From Oscillospiraceae bacterium (lineage in GTDB: Bacteria > Bacillota > Clostridia > Oscillospirales > Oscillospiraceae), in NCBI GenBank assembly GCA_017617795.1, contig JAFZVM010000130.1:62001-126000 (forward strand): a stretch of 64,000 nt of DNA. Direction: 5' to 3'. Shown here piece by piece: positions 41,467 to 49,470 of this stretch; positions within the stretch are counted from its first letter, which is position 1, and every line of letters starts with the position of its first letter. The translations under genes were made by a program, and so were the position numbers. Under the pieces are notes generated by a model. That model did no database searches and had not been told where the DNA came from. It was given only the letters and a program-made list of their open reading frames with translations.

Positions 41467-42308
41467 TGGATTCCCTCCTTGTTTCCCAGCTGCCAGAAGG
41501 CCACCGCACCGGCGGCGGCCACGTTCAGCGAGTCCACTCCCCGGCTCATGGGGATGCGCACCGCCGCGTCGCACAGATCAATGGTCTCCTGCCGGAGACC
41601 GTCCCCCTCGGTTCCCAGGAGGAGCGCCAGCTTTTCCGTTTTCTCCAGGCCCGGATCCCCCAAAACCGCCGCATCCTCCCGCAGGGCCAGGGCGGCGACC
41701 CGGAAGCCCATGTCATGCAGCCGGGCGATGCCGCCGCCCGGCCAGTCCTCGCCCCGGTCGCCCAATCTGGCCCAGGGCAGGAGCAGCACGGTCCCCATGC
41801 TCACCCGCACCGCCCTGCGGCACAGGGGATCGCAGCAGGATGGACTGAGGAGCATGGCGTCCATCCCCAGGGCGGCTGCGGACCGAAAGAGCGCTCCCAC
41901 GTTGGTGCTGTCCGTCACGTCCTCCAGCACGGCGATCCGCGCAGCGCCGGAACAGATCTCTTCCGCGGACCGCGGCTGCGGACGGCGCATGGCGCAGAGG
42001 ATGCCCCGGGTCAGGGTGTATCCGGTGAGCCGGCTCAGCAGATCCCGCTCCCCGGTGTAGACCGGGACGTCTCCGCATCGTTCCAGGATGGCTCTGCCCT
42101 GTCCTTCCAGACGTCTTCGGTCCATGAGCAGGGACACAGGCTGATACCCCGCCTCCAGGGCAAGGGTCACCACCTTTGCCGTCTCCGCGATGAAGATCCC
42201 TTTCTCCGGGTCCACCCGGCTGCGGAGCTGTGTTTCCGTCAGCCTGGCGTAGACCTCCAGCTCCGGGATATCCAGATCCCGGACCTCGATGATCCGGGGC
42301 ACGATCAC
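41463..42308 (-). CDS. TrmH/SpoU family RNA 2'-O-methyltransferase
   Basis: A 281-residue methylase with a trefoil-knot fold. All three SpoU motifs are present: TNVGALFRSA with the catalytic Arg (motif 1), LLLGTEGDGL (motif 2) and IPMSRGVDSLNVAAAGAVA (motif 3). The N-terminal 100 residues form the RNA substrate-binding domain. It probably methylates a ribose in rRNA or tRNA; the site is not deducible. It overlaps deoD by 4 bases and is co-transcribed. Confidence 0.9.
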   Translation of the reverse strand: MIVPRIIEVRDLDIPELEVYARLTETQLRSRVDPEKGIFIAETAKVVTLALEAGYQPVSLLMDRRRLEGQGRAILERCGDVPVYTGERDLLSRLTGYTLTRGILCAMRRPQPRSAEEICSGAARIAVLEDVTDSTNVGALFRSAAALGMDAMLLSPSCCDPLCRRAVRVSMGTVLLLPWARLGDRGEDWPGGGIARLHDMGFRVAALALREDAAVLGDPGLEKTEKLALLLGTEGDGLRQETIDLCDAAVRIPMSRGVDSLNVAAAGAVAFWQLGNKEGIQ

Positions 42309-43039
42309 TCCGCCGCTTCCCAGGCCGTGTCCAGGGCGACCTCCATCATCTCGGTGAAGGAGTCCTGCCGATCCTGGGCGCTGAGTCCTTCTCCGGTGAA
42401 GATATGGTCGGAGATGGTGAGCAGGCTGAGGGCCCGCTTATGGGAGGCCATGGCTTCCCAATAGATGCCCGCGGTCTCCATCTCCACCGCCAGCAGGCCC
42501 ATATCCCGGTACTGCCCGGCGGCCTTTTCGTTCTGGTTATAGAACATATCCGCGGTGAACACGCTGCCCACCTTCACGGAAATGCCCCGGTCTTCCGCCA
42601 GTTCCACCGCCCGGCGCAGGAGCCCGTAGTCCGCCTGGGGGCTGAGCTGGCCCGGGAACTGATACTGGATGCAGTAGTTGGAATTGGTGGAGGCGGTCAT
42701 GGCCACCACCAGATCCCGCAGCTTCACGTCCGCGCCGATGCCTCCGGCGGAGCCGATGCGAAGCACGGTCTCCACCCCGTAAAAGCTGAACAGCTCGTGG
42801 ACGTACAGCGTCGCGCTGGGGACGCCCATGCCGCTGCCCATGACGGAGATGCGGCGGCCCTTGTACGTACCGGTGAAGCCCAGCATATTCCGCACGGTGT
42901 TGAAGCATACCGGGTCCTCCAGATAGGTCTCGGCCACCTTCTGAGCCCGCAGGGGATCGCCGGGCATGAGCACCACTTTTGCGATCAGGTCGGGATCCGC
43001 CTCGATGCAGGCGGAGGGGGAGGAAATCAGTTTACCCAT
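42305..43039 (-). CDS. deoD: Purine-nucleoside phosphorylase, DeoD type
   Basis: A 244-residue hexameric-type phosphorylase that splits purine (deoxy)nucleosides to base and (deoxy)ribose 1-phosphate. Seen: LMPGDPLRA for phosphate binding, GSGMGVPS, RIGSAGGIG, VEMETAG and the catalytic Asp in TISDH. It is placed 2 bases after mtnA, so it may also serve methylthioadenosine or 5'-deoxyadenosine salvage (inference). Confidence 0.95.
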   Translation of the reverse strand: MGKLISSPSACIEADPDLIAKVVLMPGDPLRAQKVAETYLEDPVCFNTVRNMLGFTGTYKGRRISVMGSGMGVPSATLYVHELFSFYGVETVLRIGSAGGIGADVKLRDLVVAMTASTNSNYCIQYQFPGQLSPQADYGLLRRAVELAEDRGISVKVGSVFTADMFYNQNEKAAGQYRDMGLLAVEMETAGIYWEAMASHKRALSLLTISDHIFTGEGLSAQDRQDSFTEMMEVALDTAWEAAE

Positions 43040-43041
43040 GT

Positions 43042-44076
43042 TTATTCTTCCTTTCTGAACAGCGCCGCAAGGCTCTCGGTATAGGGCGGGCGGCAGATGC
43101 CTTTTTCCGTAATGATGCCGGTGATCAGAGTGTGATCGGTCACGTCGAAAGCGGGGTTATAGCATTTTACTCCGGCGGGAGCCATGGGCTGTGCATACCA
43201 TTTGCTGCGGATCTCCTCCGGGTCCCGGAGCTCCACGGGGATGTGATCCCCGTCGGGACAGGCGGGATCGATGGTGGAGGTCGGCCCCAGCACATAGAAG
43301 GGGATGCCGTAGTGCTTCGCCAGGATCGCCACCCCGGAGGTGCCGATCTTGTTGGCCGCGTCCCCGTTCATGGCCACCCGGTCGCAGCCCACGAAGCAGC
43401 ACTGCACCCAGCCGTTTTTCATCACGATGGAAGCCATATTGTCGCAGATCAGGGTCGTGTCGATCCCGGCACGGCTCAGTTCCCAGCTGGTGAGACGAGC
43501 GCCCTGGAGGAGCGGCCGGGTCTCATCGCAGAAGGCCCGGAACTGCATTCCCCGCTCCCGGCCCAGCAGCAGCGGGCCGATGGCGGTCCCGTAACGGGAG
43601 GTGGCGATGGGACCTGCGTTGCAGTGGGTCAGGACCCCGTCTCCTTCGTGCAGCAGGCTCAGGCCGTATTCCGAGATCGCCCTGCACATGGCGATATCTT
43701 CCTCCAGGATCGCCTGACATTCCCGGCGCAGGGCACCCAGGTCTCCCCCGCTCTCCTCCGCCGTACGGCGCATGCGCTTCAGCGCCCAGCTCAGGTTCAC
43801 CGCCGTGGGACGGGAGGAATTCAGATAATCCGCGTCCTCCCGGAACCGCCGCAGGAAGTCCTCCTTCGGATACCGAAGGCTCAGGATATACATGGCAAAG
43901 CCCGCAAAGATGCCGATCGCCGGAGCGCCCCGCACCCTGAGCTCCTTGATCGCCTCATAGCATTCCTCCCGGGTCTCCAGGGTGAGGTAGATCTGCTGAT
44001 TCGGCAGACGGGTCTGGTCCAGGATCACAAGGCTCCGTTCGTCCTCGCTGAGACGCACATGGTCGATGACTTCCAT
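43042..44076 (-). CDS. mtnA: S-methyl-5-thioribose-1-phosphate isomerase
   Basis: A 344-residue isomerase of methionine salvage, converting 5-methylthioribose 1-phosphate to the ribulose form; some members also act on 5-deoxyribose 1-phosphate. It matches the family through [43 protein letters not shown], and [17 protein letters not shown]. No mtnK, mtnP or later salvage gene is in the window; a partner is the deoD gene next to it. It heads the mtnA-deoD-methylase-acetyltransferase-hydrolase run. Confidence 0.95.
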   Translation of the reverse strand: MEVIDHVRLSEDERSLVILDQTRLPNQQIYLTLETREECYEAIKELRVRGAPAIGIFAGFAMYILSLRYPKEDFLRRFREDADYLNSSRPTAVNLSWALKRMRRTAEESGGDLGALRRECQAILEEDIAMCRAISEYGLSLLHEGDGVLTHCNAGPIATSRYGTAIGPLLLGRERGMQFRAFCDETRPLLQGARLTSWELSRAGIDTTLICDNMASIVMKNGWVQCCFVGCDRVAMNGDAANKIGTSGVAILAKHYGIPFYVLGPTSTIDPACPDGDHIPVELRDPEEIRSKWYAQPMAPAGVKCYNPAFDVTDHTLITGIITEKGICRPPYTESLAALFRKEE

Positions 44077-44106
44077 TGGCTTACCCCCATTCTTCTTTCC
44101 TGTTTA

Positions 44107-44135
44107 TTTATAACACAGGGAAAATAGCTTGTAAA
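44107..44135 (-). promoter_or_regulatory. Promoter of the mtnA operon
   Basis: Minus-strand TTTACA and TATAAA, spaced 17 bases. Its -35 shares 5 bases with the -35 of the divergent promoter at 44129. Confidence 0.7.
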
Positions 44136-44157
44136 GCGCAGGCCGTTCCGGTATAAT
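44129..44157 (+). promoter_or_regulatory. Promoter of the UroD-like gene
   Basis: TTGTAA and perfect TATAAT, spaced 17 bases, about 110 bases upstream of the start codon. It is back to back with the mtnA promoter, sharing -35 bases. Confidence 0.7.
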
Positions 44158-44265
44158 ATGAACATAATAGACAAATTTTCGAGGTTTCGGGCCGGGTTTT
44201 TATGCGTATAGAACAGCTGCGCCGTTCTGTATCAAGGGAAGCCCGCCCCCTGGGGAGGCAGAGAG

Positions 44266-45273
44266 ATGGAATACAAGCTCACCGAAAAAGAAAACTTTCT
44301 CCGTATGCTCTCCGGTGAAATGCCGGAATTCGTTCCCCATTACAATATGATGGGATGGGGCCTGCGCAGCTCCGTACGCTTCTCCAAAGGGCCGGAGATC
44401 GGCGGCGGCTTCGTCAGCGACTACGGCGTGGAGTTCACCCCTGTCTCCGCGGCCGGCGGCGCGGCCCTCCCCACTCCGGGCAAGTTCATTCTGAAGGAGA
44501 TCGAAGACTGGCCCAACGTGATCCATAATCCCGTCATTCCCAACGATATCGACTGGGAAGCCGCGGCCAAAAAGGACACGGAGAAATTTGACCGGGCAGC
44601 CAAGCCCTGTTTCATGAGCGCCGGGGATTATTTTCAGAACCTCATGGCCTTCATGGGCTTCACCGAGGGGCTCTGCGCCATGTATGAATCCCCGGAGGAG
44701 GTCACCGCCCTGTTCTCCTACCTCCATGAGTACAATATCGCCCGGGAGAAGATCTATCTCCATTATTATAAGCCGGATATCTGGTATATCCTGGATGACA
44801 ACGCCACCCGTATGAACCCCTTCATCTCTCCCGAGATGAACCGGGAGCTGCTCATCCCCTTCCAGCGGGAACAGGCGGAGCTGGCTCTGGACGCGGGCTG
44901 CAAGGTGATGATGCACGACTGCGGCCGCTGCGAGGACTTCATCCCGGACTGGATCGATATGGGCGTCTCCGCATGGGATCCCGCCCAGGTGGACAATGAT
45001 CTTCTGGGGATCAAGGCAAAGTATAAGGGCAGGCTCTCCCTTCTGGGCTGCTGGGATTCCCAGGGACCTGCCAGCTGGGCGGACAGCTCCGATGAGCTGC
45101 TGCTGGACTCGCTGGCGGAGTACGTGGATACCTATGCTCCGGGCGGCGGCTTCGCCTGGACCGCCAACGTCCTGGGTGCAGAGGGGGACGAAAACGTCAA
45201 GCGGAAGAACGAGCTGGTCAAGAAGTTCTATGAGGACTACGCCAAGCCCTGGTACTACAATCACGCATCGTAA
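44266..45273 (+). CDS. Uroporphyrinogen-decarboxylase-like (MtaA/CmuA-type) protein
   Basis: A 335-residue TIM-barrel protein of the URO-D/MtaA superfamily. Features: the N-terminal KENFLRMLSGEMPEFVPHY typical of the corrinoid-type methyltransferase branch, the zinc-like ligands in MMHDCGRCEDFIPDWIDMG (His and Cys two apart), and a later LLGCWDSQ that could give a third Cys. The heme-type family motifs are absent, so porphyrin decarboxylation is unlikely. Such proteins move methyl groups from corrinoid proteins or metabolise methoxylated compounds, but no corrinoid protein is adjacent. It has GGGGAGGCAGAGAG before the ATG. Confidence 0.78.
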   Translation: MEYKLTEKENFLRMLSGEMPEFVPHYNMMGWGLRSSVRFSKGPEIGGGFVSDYGVEFTPVSAAGGAALPTPGKFILKEIEDWPNVIHNPVIPNDIDWEAAAKKDTEKFDRAAKPCFMSAGDYFQNLMAFMGFTEGLCAMYESPEEVTALFSYLHEYNIAREKIYLHYYKPDIWYILDDNATRMNPFISPEMNRELLIPFQREQAELALDAGCKVMMHDCGRCEDFIPDWIDMGVSAWDPAQVDNDLLGIKAKYKGRLSLLGCWDSQGPASWADSSDELLLDSLAEYVDTYAPGGGFAWTANVLGAEGDENVKRKNELVKKFYEDYAKPWYYNHAS

Positions 45274-45287
45274 AACGGGGATAAGCG

Positions 45288-45317
45288 CCGCCCCCTGCCG
45301 TCTCCGGCAGGGGGCGG
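45288..45317. terminator. Terminator hairpin between UroD-like gene and small membrane protein gene
   Basis: CCGCCCCCTGCCG and CGGCAGGGGGCGG form a perfect 13-bp stem with a TCTC loop, between convergent genes. No long U-run follows. Confidence 0.65.
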
Positions 45318-45328
45318 TTCATGAAAGA

Positions 45329-45715
45329 TCAGGTCACATCCACCGTATAGGAAACGCACACACCATCCTCGAAGGAAAGGATCAGCCAAAGGTCGTCCGC
45401 GGATTCCGTACCAAGATAGTACACCAGGGTTGTCTCCGGGGGATATGCTGCATCGCTCCTCTTGAAGGTGCTTTGCCGGCTGTCCTCCTCCCCCAGGAGG
45501 GCGACTGCCTCCTCCATGGTCATCCCCACCAGGGGATGGCGTTTTTCCAGGCTGCTCAGCATGTATTGCCGGTAGAGCGGTTCATCCAGCCATCTCTGAC
45601 GGGAAAAGGTATGCCTGTACAGCTGAAAGACCAGCATAAACAGGATGATCCCCGCAAGGATAAACAGCAGGATGATCCCCAGCTGCCGCTTTTTGCCCGG
45701 TTCCTTTTCCTTCAT
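45329..45715 (-). CDS. Small single-pass membrane protein with SmpA/OmlA-like domain
   Basis: A 128-residue protein. A basic start (MKEKEPGKKRQ) leads into one hydrophobic segment (about residues 12-31), then an outside domain with GMTMEEAVALLGEED and TLVYYLG, a pattern like the SmpA/OmlA/BLIP fold. No function can be given. The start at 45715 was chosen because the membrane anchor begins right after it; the ribosome binding site GTGGGA is weak. The frame upstream runs antisense-like into pyrR and is rejected. Confidence 0.6.
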   Translation of the reverse strand: MKEKEPGKKRQLGIILLFILAGIILFMLVFQLYRHTFSRQRWLDEPLYRQYMLSSLEKRHPLVGMTMEEAVALLGEEDSRQSTFKRSDAAYPPETTLVYYLGTESADDLWLILSFEDGVCVSYTVDVT

Positions 45716-45743
45716 TTTCCCACATCCGTTTCTCAGGGATACA

Positions 45744-45773
45744 GCGGGGCACGGCCATCCGGCCATGCCCCGC
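45744..45773 (-). terminator. Hairpin after pyrR
   Basis: GCGGGGCACGGCC and GGCCATGCCCCGC pair over 13 bases (one G-U type mismatch) with an ATCC loop. It lies about 20 bases past the pyrR stop. No U-run is seen. Confidence 0.55.
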
Positions 45774-45791
45774 AAGCTGTTTGATCCCTGT

Positions 45792-46337
45792 TTATCCCCG
45801 GTCCTCCAGGAGCGCGACTTCCCGCACGCCGTCGAATTCCGGCACTCTGACCTCCACCATTTCCCGCCGGGAGGTGGGAACGTTCTTCCCCACGAAATCC
45901 GCCCGGATGGGCAGCTCCCGATGGCCGCGATCCACCAGAACGGCGAGCTGGATGGCGGCGGGCCTTCCCCGGTCCATGACCGCTTCAATGGCCGCCCGGG
46001 CGGTACGCCCGGTGTACAGCACGTCGTCCACCAGGACCACCACCTTGCCGCTCACGTCGAAATCCATCTTCGTGCTGCTCACGGCGGCCTGGTCCCCGAT
46101 CTCCTCCAGGTCGTCCCGGTAGAGGCGGATATCCAGTTCCCCCAGAGCGGGAGCCGAACCGGTGATGCTTTTCAGGTTTTCCCCGATCTGCCGGGCAAGG
46201 CTGCACCCCCGGCGGTAGATCCCCACCAGGCATACGCCTTCCACAGATGTATTCCGCTCCAGGATCTCATGGCTGATGCGCATGAGGGAGCGATCCATGG
46301 CTGGGCCATCCATCAGGATGGCTTTCTGGAGAAACAT
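45792..46337 (-). CDS. pyrR: Bifunctional PyrR: pyrimidine attenuator / uracil phosphoribosyltransferase
   Basis: A 181-residue PRTase-fold protein. In Bacillota PyrR binds pyr mRNA and UMP to control pyrimidine genes and can also make UMP from uracil and PRPP. The PRPP loop VVLVDDVLYTGRTARAA is present, along with LYRDDLEEI and DRGHRELPIRADFVGKNVPTS. Start: MFLQKAILMD at 46337 aligns with the usual MNQKAVILDE start, 2 bases after the upstream hydrolase stop; the ribosome binding site is weak, so translation may be coupled. No pyr biosynthetic gene or PyrR attenuator is in the window. Confidence 0.93.
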   Translation of the reverse strand: MFLQKAILMDGPAMDRSLMRISHEILERNTSVEGVCLVGIYRRGCSLARQIGENLKSITGSAPALGELDIRLYRDDLEEIGDQAAVSSTKMDFDVSGKVVVLVDDVLYTGRTARAAIEAVMDRGRPAAIQLAVLVDRGHRELPIRADFVGKNVPTSRREMVEVRVPEFDGVREVALLEDRG

Positions 46338-46339
46338 GC

Positions 46340-47293
46340 TTACCGGTGAATGGAGGCGTTGATGCCGGTCATATCCGGCCCGTCGTTCAGGTTGTTCCAG
46401 TTCCATTCCCGGCCGCCCAGGAACACGCTGGAGTTCATGTCGTTGGAGAGGTAGATCAGGATGGCTTCGGGGAACTTCATGCACATGTCATAGAAGAACT
46501 CCTTCATAGCCATCTCATTCACTTCGCCATCCTTGGTGATGTTGTATTTTGCCTTGACCTTGGCCAGCTCCTCGTCCGTCGCCACCAGGTAATCCCGGGT
46601 GAACTTGTAGCTGCGCTCGTCGAAGGGCTCGCCGTGCTTCATATGGCCGGGGATGACCACCTCGGCGCCCAGGGCTTCCATCTTGTTCAGGGCGTCGATC
46701 CACTTTTTCCGGCCGTTGGCGCTCACCTCGCAGGTGAAGGGGTGGGCGTTGGAGAACAGCACGTCGGAGCCGATGACGGTGGAGATGGAGGGGACCCAGA
46801 CCACGGTGTTGTACTGCAGATCGCCCCAGACCTGGGGGAAGACGATGATCTCCTCGCCCTCCAGCATGATCTTGTTGTCCGCGGGCAGGGGGGTCAGCTC
46901 GGGATAACGGTCCTTGCGGCAGAGGTTTACCTTGCCGATGATGCTTTCCCAGTGCTCCACCTTATCGCCGAACTGGGCTTCGATGGTGTCGATGTCCTCG
47001 GGCATGGCGTAGCAGATCGTATCCGGGAAGGCTTCCTTCACATGGCCGATGCCCCAGTAATGGTCGGGATGGGCATGGGTGGCAAAGACGGCTTTCAGAT
47101 TGAGATTCCGTTCACAGATCTCGGCGATGACCCGGTATGCGTTGCTGCGGGTCCACTGGCAGTCCACCAGGACGGCGTCCTTTTCGCCGAAGATCAGGGT
47201 GCTGACCACATTGAATCCGGCCTCGTCGGAGATCATGGCCAGGGTCTGCAGCTTTCCGGGGCCGTGGGTATTCAGACGGATTTCCATACTCAT
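46340..47293 (-). CDS. Metallo-beta-lactamase-fold hydrolase
   Basis: A 317-residue MBL-fold enzyme. The metal motif THAHPDH (HxHxDH) is near residue 72, with later metal ligands in PGHMKHG and in the VIGSDVLFSN stretch. A C-terminal part of about 80 residues is added to the usual core. The substrate is unknown; beta-lactamase activity is not implied. The start follows AAGGAG by 10 bases. A possible promoter (TTGCGG/TAAAAT, 18 bases apart) lies near 47370. pyrR follows after 2 bases. Confidence 0.82.
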   Translation of the reverse strand: MSMEIRLNTHGPGKLQTLAMISDEAGFNVVSTLIFGEKDAVLVDCQWTRSNAYRVIAEICERNLNLKAVFATHAHPDHYWGIGHVKEAFPDTICYAMPEDIDTIEAQFGDKVEHWESIIGKVNLCRKDRYPELTPLPADNKIMLEGEEIIVFPQVWGDLQYNTVVWVPSISTVIGSDVLFSNAHPFTCEVSANGRKKWIDALNKMEALGAEVVIPGHMKHGEPFDERSYKFTRDYLVATDEELAKVKAKYNITKDGEVNEMAMKEFFYDMCMKFPEAILIYLSNDMNSSVFLGGREWNWNNLNDGPDMTGINASIHR

Positions 47294-47436
47294 TGTTCAG
47301 CTTCTCCTTTTATTGATGATTTGATCTAGTCTGATCATCCTGCGCTGAGGATATACTATTCTACTTATTTTACCATATACGACGGCAAAACCGCAAGACC
47401 CATATGGTCCTATTTATCGAACGTTTTCCGGTGTCC

Positions 47437-47560
47437 CCGGCGTCCGTTCCCCGTCAGAGAGATCCAAATGATCAGGTAAAGGGAAGAACCGCATGGTTGA
47501 GCCATTTTCTCATTTACCTGATCATTTGCCTGTTCCTGACGGGAAACCCGCTCACGCCGG
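47437..47560. repeat. Long imperfect palindrome with three nested perfect arms
   Basis: Three pairs of perfect arms are nested: CCGGCGT/ACGCCGG (47437-47443 with 47554-47560), CCCGTCAG/CTGACGGG (47450-47457 with 47536-47543) and AAATGATCAGGTAAA/TTTACCTGATCATTT (47466-47480 with 47513-47527). The gaps between the second and third pair are 8 bases on both sides. A 32-base centre contains AACC-GCAT-GGTT. It lies between the gluQRS stop and the MBL gene start. It could be a terminator, a MITE-like element or a structured RNA. The remaining bases of this 276-base gap hold only the MBL promoter region. Confidence 0.7.
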
Positions 47561-47569
47561 CAGCTGCGT

Positions 47570-48508
47570 TCATGTCCCGTTGTCCGCTCCGGTGATCCCA
47601 TCGCTTTCCGGGACGATGTTCTTCTTCCCCACCTTCTCCCAGGAAAACGCCGGGATCAGCTCCTCCGCCCTGACCGGCTCGAAGCGGTCCAGAAGCCCGC
47701 AGGCGTGCGCCAGGAGCCCGATCACCGTCTCCGGGCCGTACCGCTGCCGCAGGACCCCCAGGTCCAGGTCCGCGTCCCGCTTGGACAGCTTTCTTCCTTC
47801 CCTGTCCGTGAGCATCGGCACATGGAAATACGCCGGCTGAGGATACCCCAGGAGCTGCTGGAGATAGATCTGCCTGGGCGTGGAGCTGAGCAGGTCGCAG
47901 CCCCGCACCACCTCGGTCACGCCGAATTCCCCGTCGTCCACCACCACCGCCAGCTGGTAGACGAAGACCCCGTCCGCCCGGCGGAGCACGAAGTCCCCGC
48001 AGGCGTCTTTCAGGTTTTCCTCATAGGGGCCGTAAACTCCGTCCGTAAAGGAGACCTGCAGATCCGGCGCCTCCAGCCGCCAGGCAGGGGGCGTTTTATG
48101 CTTTCTCCGCTCCTCCTCGCTCGCCTCCCGGCAGGAGGCGGGATGGATGGGGTGACCGTCGGAGGCATGGGGCGCGTTCACCAGATTCAGACTGCCCCGG
48201 GTGCACCAGCAGGGGAAAACGTTGGCTTTGCCGCGCAGCGTCTCCAGGGCCTGTTCGTACGCCGCCGTGCGGCTGCGCTGGGGCGGGGTCTCCCGGTCCC
48301 ATTCCAGTCCCAGCCATCGGAGATCGCTGCGGATGCATTCCCCATTCTCTTCCGTGCAGCGCAGGGTATCCAGATCCTCCATGCGCAGCTGGATCTCCCC
48401 TCCCCGGCTTCGGGCAGACAGCCAGGCCAAAAGATAGGCAAAGGCGTTGCCCAGGTGCATTCGGCCGCTGGGGGTGGGGGCGAAACGCCCGATCACCGGT
48501 CGGTTCAC
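47570..48508 (-). CDS. gluQRS: Glutamyl-Q tRNA(Asp) synthetase
   Basis: A 312-residue truncated glutamyl-tRNA synthetase-like enzyme that attaches glutamate to queuosine at position 34 of tRNA-Asp. The class I motifs are GRMHLGN (HIGH-type) and KLSKRD (KMSKS-type). Zinc ligands appear in FPCWCTR. There is no anticodon-binding domain, which fits GluQRS and not GltX. It is the last gene of the cobalamin operon, with a 4-base overlap with the phosphatase gene. The queuosine context includes the VUT transporter elsewhere in the window. Confidence 0.9.
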   Translation of the reverse strand: MNRPVIGRFAPTPSGRMHLGNAFAYLLAWLSARSRGGEIQLRMEDLDTLRCTEENGECIRSDLRWLGLEWDRETPPQRSRTAAYEQALETLRGKANVFPCWCTRGSLNLVNAPHASDGHPIHPASCREASEEERRKHKTPPAWRLEAPDLQVSFTDGVYGPYEENLKDACGDFVLRRADGVFVYQLAVVVDDGEFGVTEVVRGCDLLSSTPRQIYLQQLLGYPQPAYFHVPMLTDREGRKLSKRDADLDLGVLRQRYGPETVIGLLAHACGLLDRFEPVRAEELIPAFSWEKVGKKNIVPESDGITGADNGT

Positions 48509-49098
48509 TTTCCTTCCTCCGGGATCGCCCGATAGCGCCAGGGGGCCGTCTCATGGTCCCGCTCCAGCAGGAATCCCCGTCCGTTCTTCGGCTGCCATTC
48601 ATAGCGGTTTTTCCCCTCATCCGGGAAAAGATAGGCCATGATGGCGGCGATGGGTCCGCCGTGGGTCACCAGCAGGGTATCCGGTCCCCGCTCCAGTTCA
48701 CGCCAGGCTTCCAGCACCCGGGCCTCCATCATGGCGCCGCTCTCCCCTCCGGGACAGACGTTGGCCGTGTTGTCCCCGGTGATCCAGGCCAGATACTCCG
48801 GGTCTTCCTTCATAGCCTCATAGCTGCGCATCTCGAATACGCCGAAGTCCATTTCCCGGAAGCCGGGCAGCGCGGCATACTCTCCTGCTCCGAACAGCAG
48901 GGCCAGGGTCTCCTCCGTTCTGCGCATACCGCTGGCGGCAAAGCGCAGTCCCGCCGTGGGAGGATAGTCCGCCTCCCGGCGCAGGGCGAGAAGCTCTTCC
49001 CTGCCCGCATCGGACAGGCCCAGATCCGTACTGCCGCAGTACAGCCATTTCTCGTTGGCTTCCGTCCGCCCATGGCGGATGAGCATGCACCGTTTCAT
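48505..49098 (-). CDS. Histidine phosphatase, likely alpha-ribazole phosphatase (CobC-like)
   Basis: A 197-residue phosphoglycerate-mutase-fold phosphatase. The catalytic RHG is in LIRHGRT near the N-terminus, and the second His is in LVTHGGP. It lies inside the cobalamin nucleotide-loop operon with 4-base overlaps on both sides, so the dephosphorylation of alpha-ribazole 5'-phosphate or adenosylcobalamin 5'-phosphate is a reasonable role. The assignment rests on context; the family has broad substrate range. Confidence 0.83.
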   Translation of the reverse strand: MKRCMLIRHGRTEANEKWLYCGSTDLGLSDAGREELLALRREADYPPTAGLRFAASGMRRTEETLALLFGAGEYAALPGFREMDFGVFEMRSYEAMKEDPEYLAWITGDNTANVCPGGESGAMMEARVLEAWRELERGPDTLLVTHGGPIAAIMAYLFPDEGKNRYEWQPKNGRGFLLERDHETAPWRYRAIPEEGK

Positions 49099-49454
49099 TT
49101 CAGCTGCTGGGGCAGCCCGCAGAAAACCCGGGTCACCGTATCCGCCTTTCCGGCCAGGGCGCTGAGATACCGTCCCACCGCCTCCCGCCAGGCCCTTTGC
49201 TCCGCCTCCATGGGGACGATCCCGGAGCTGATGTCCCTGCAGATGAGCACGGCGTTCTTTTTGAATTTCTGCGTGGGCTCGACCCCGCGGCGGAGGCAGC
49301 CCAGCACATATTCCTCCAGGTGACGGATGCAGCGCTTGGCGGTATCCGGTTCCTCATTCTCCGTACAAGTATAAATATCCGTATCCTTCAGGCCGTATTT
49401 TTCCCGGGCATAGGTCAGCTTGCCCTGGTACGCGCCGCCGATGATCAGAACCAT
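49095..49454 (-). CDS. Short CobU-like P-loop protein
   Basis: A 119-residue protein with the CobU opening LIIGGAYQGKLTYA (P-loop GGAYQGK at residues 6-12), CRDISSGIVPM, and EAVGRYLSALAGKADTVTRVFCGLP, matching the end of CobU. About 60 residues of the CobU core are missing, including much of the guanylyltransferase region, and the P-loop lacks the usual second Gly-Lys-Ser/Thr. A full CobU is encoded two genes upstream, so this may be a paralogue with a partial role. It is commonly annotated as cobinamide kinase in Clostridia. Confidence 0.75.
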   Translation of the reverse strand: MVLIIGGAYQGKLTYAREKYGLKDTDIYTCTENEEPDTAKRCIRHLEEYVLGCLRRGVEPTQKFKKNAVLICRDISSGIVPMEAEQRAWREAVGRYLSALAGKADTVTRVFCGLPQQLK

Positions 49455-49470
49455 ATTCTTCCTCCTATCC

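Noticed and set aside
47404..47601. Two 63-residue open frames on opposite strands in the palindrome
   Set aside because: They are mirror products of the inverted repeat, without ribosome binding sites or conserved features.
49095..49454. Short CobU-like gene as a pseudogene
   Set aside because: It has an intact frame, ribosome binding and 4-base overlap with its neighbour, and similar short proteins are, as I recall, usual in Clostridia.
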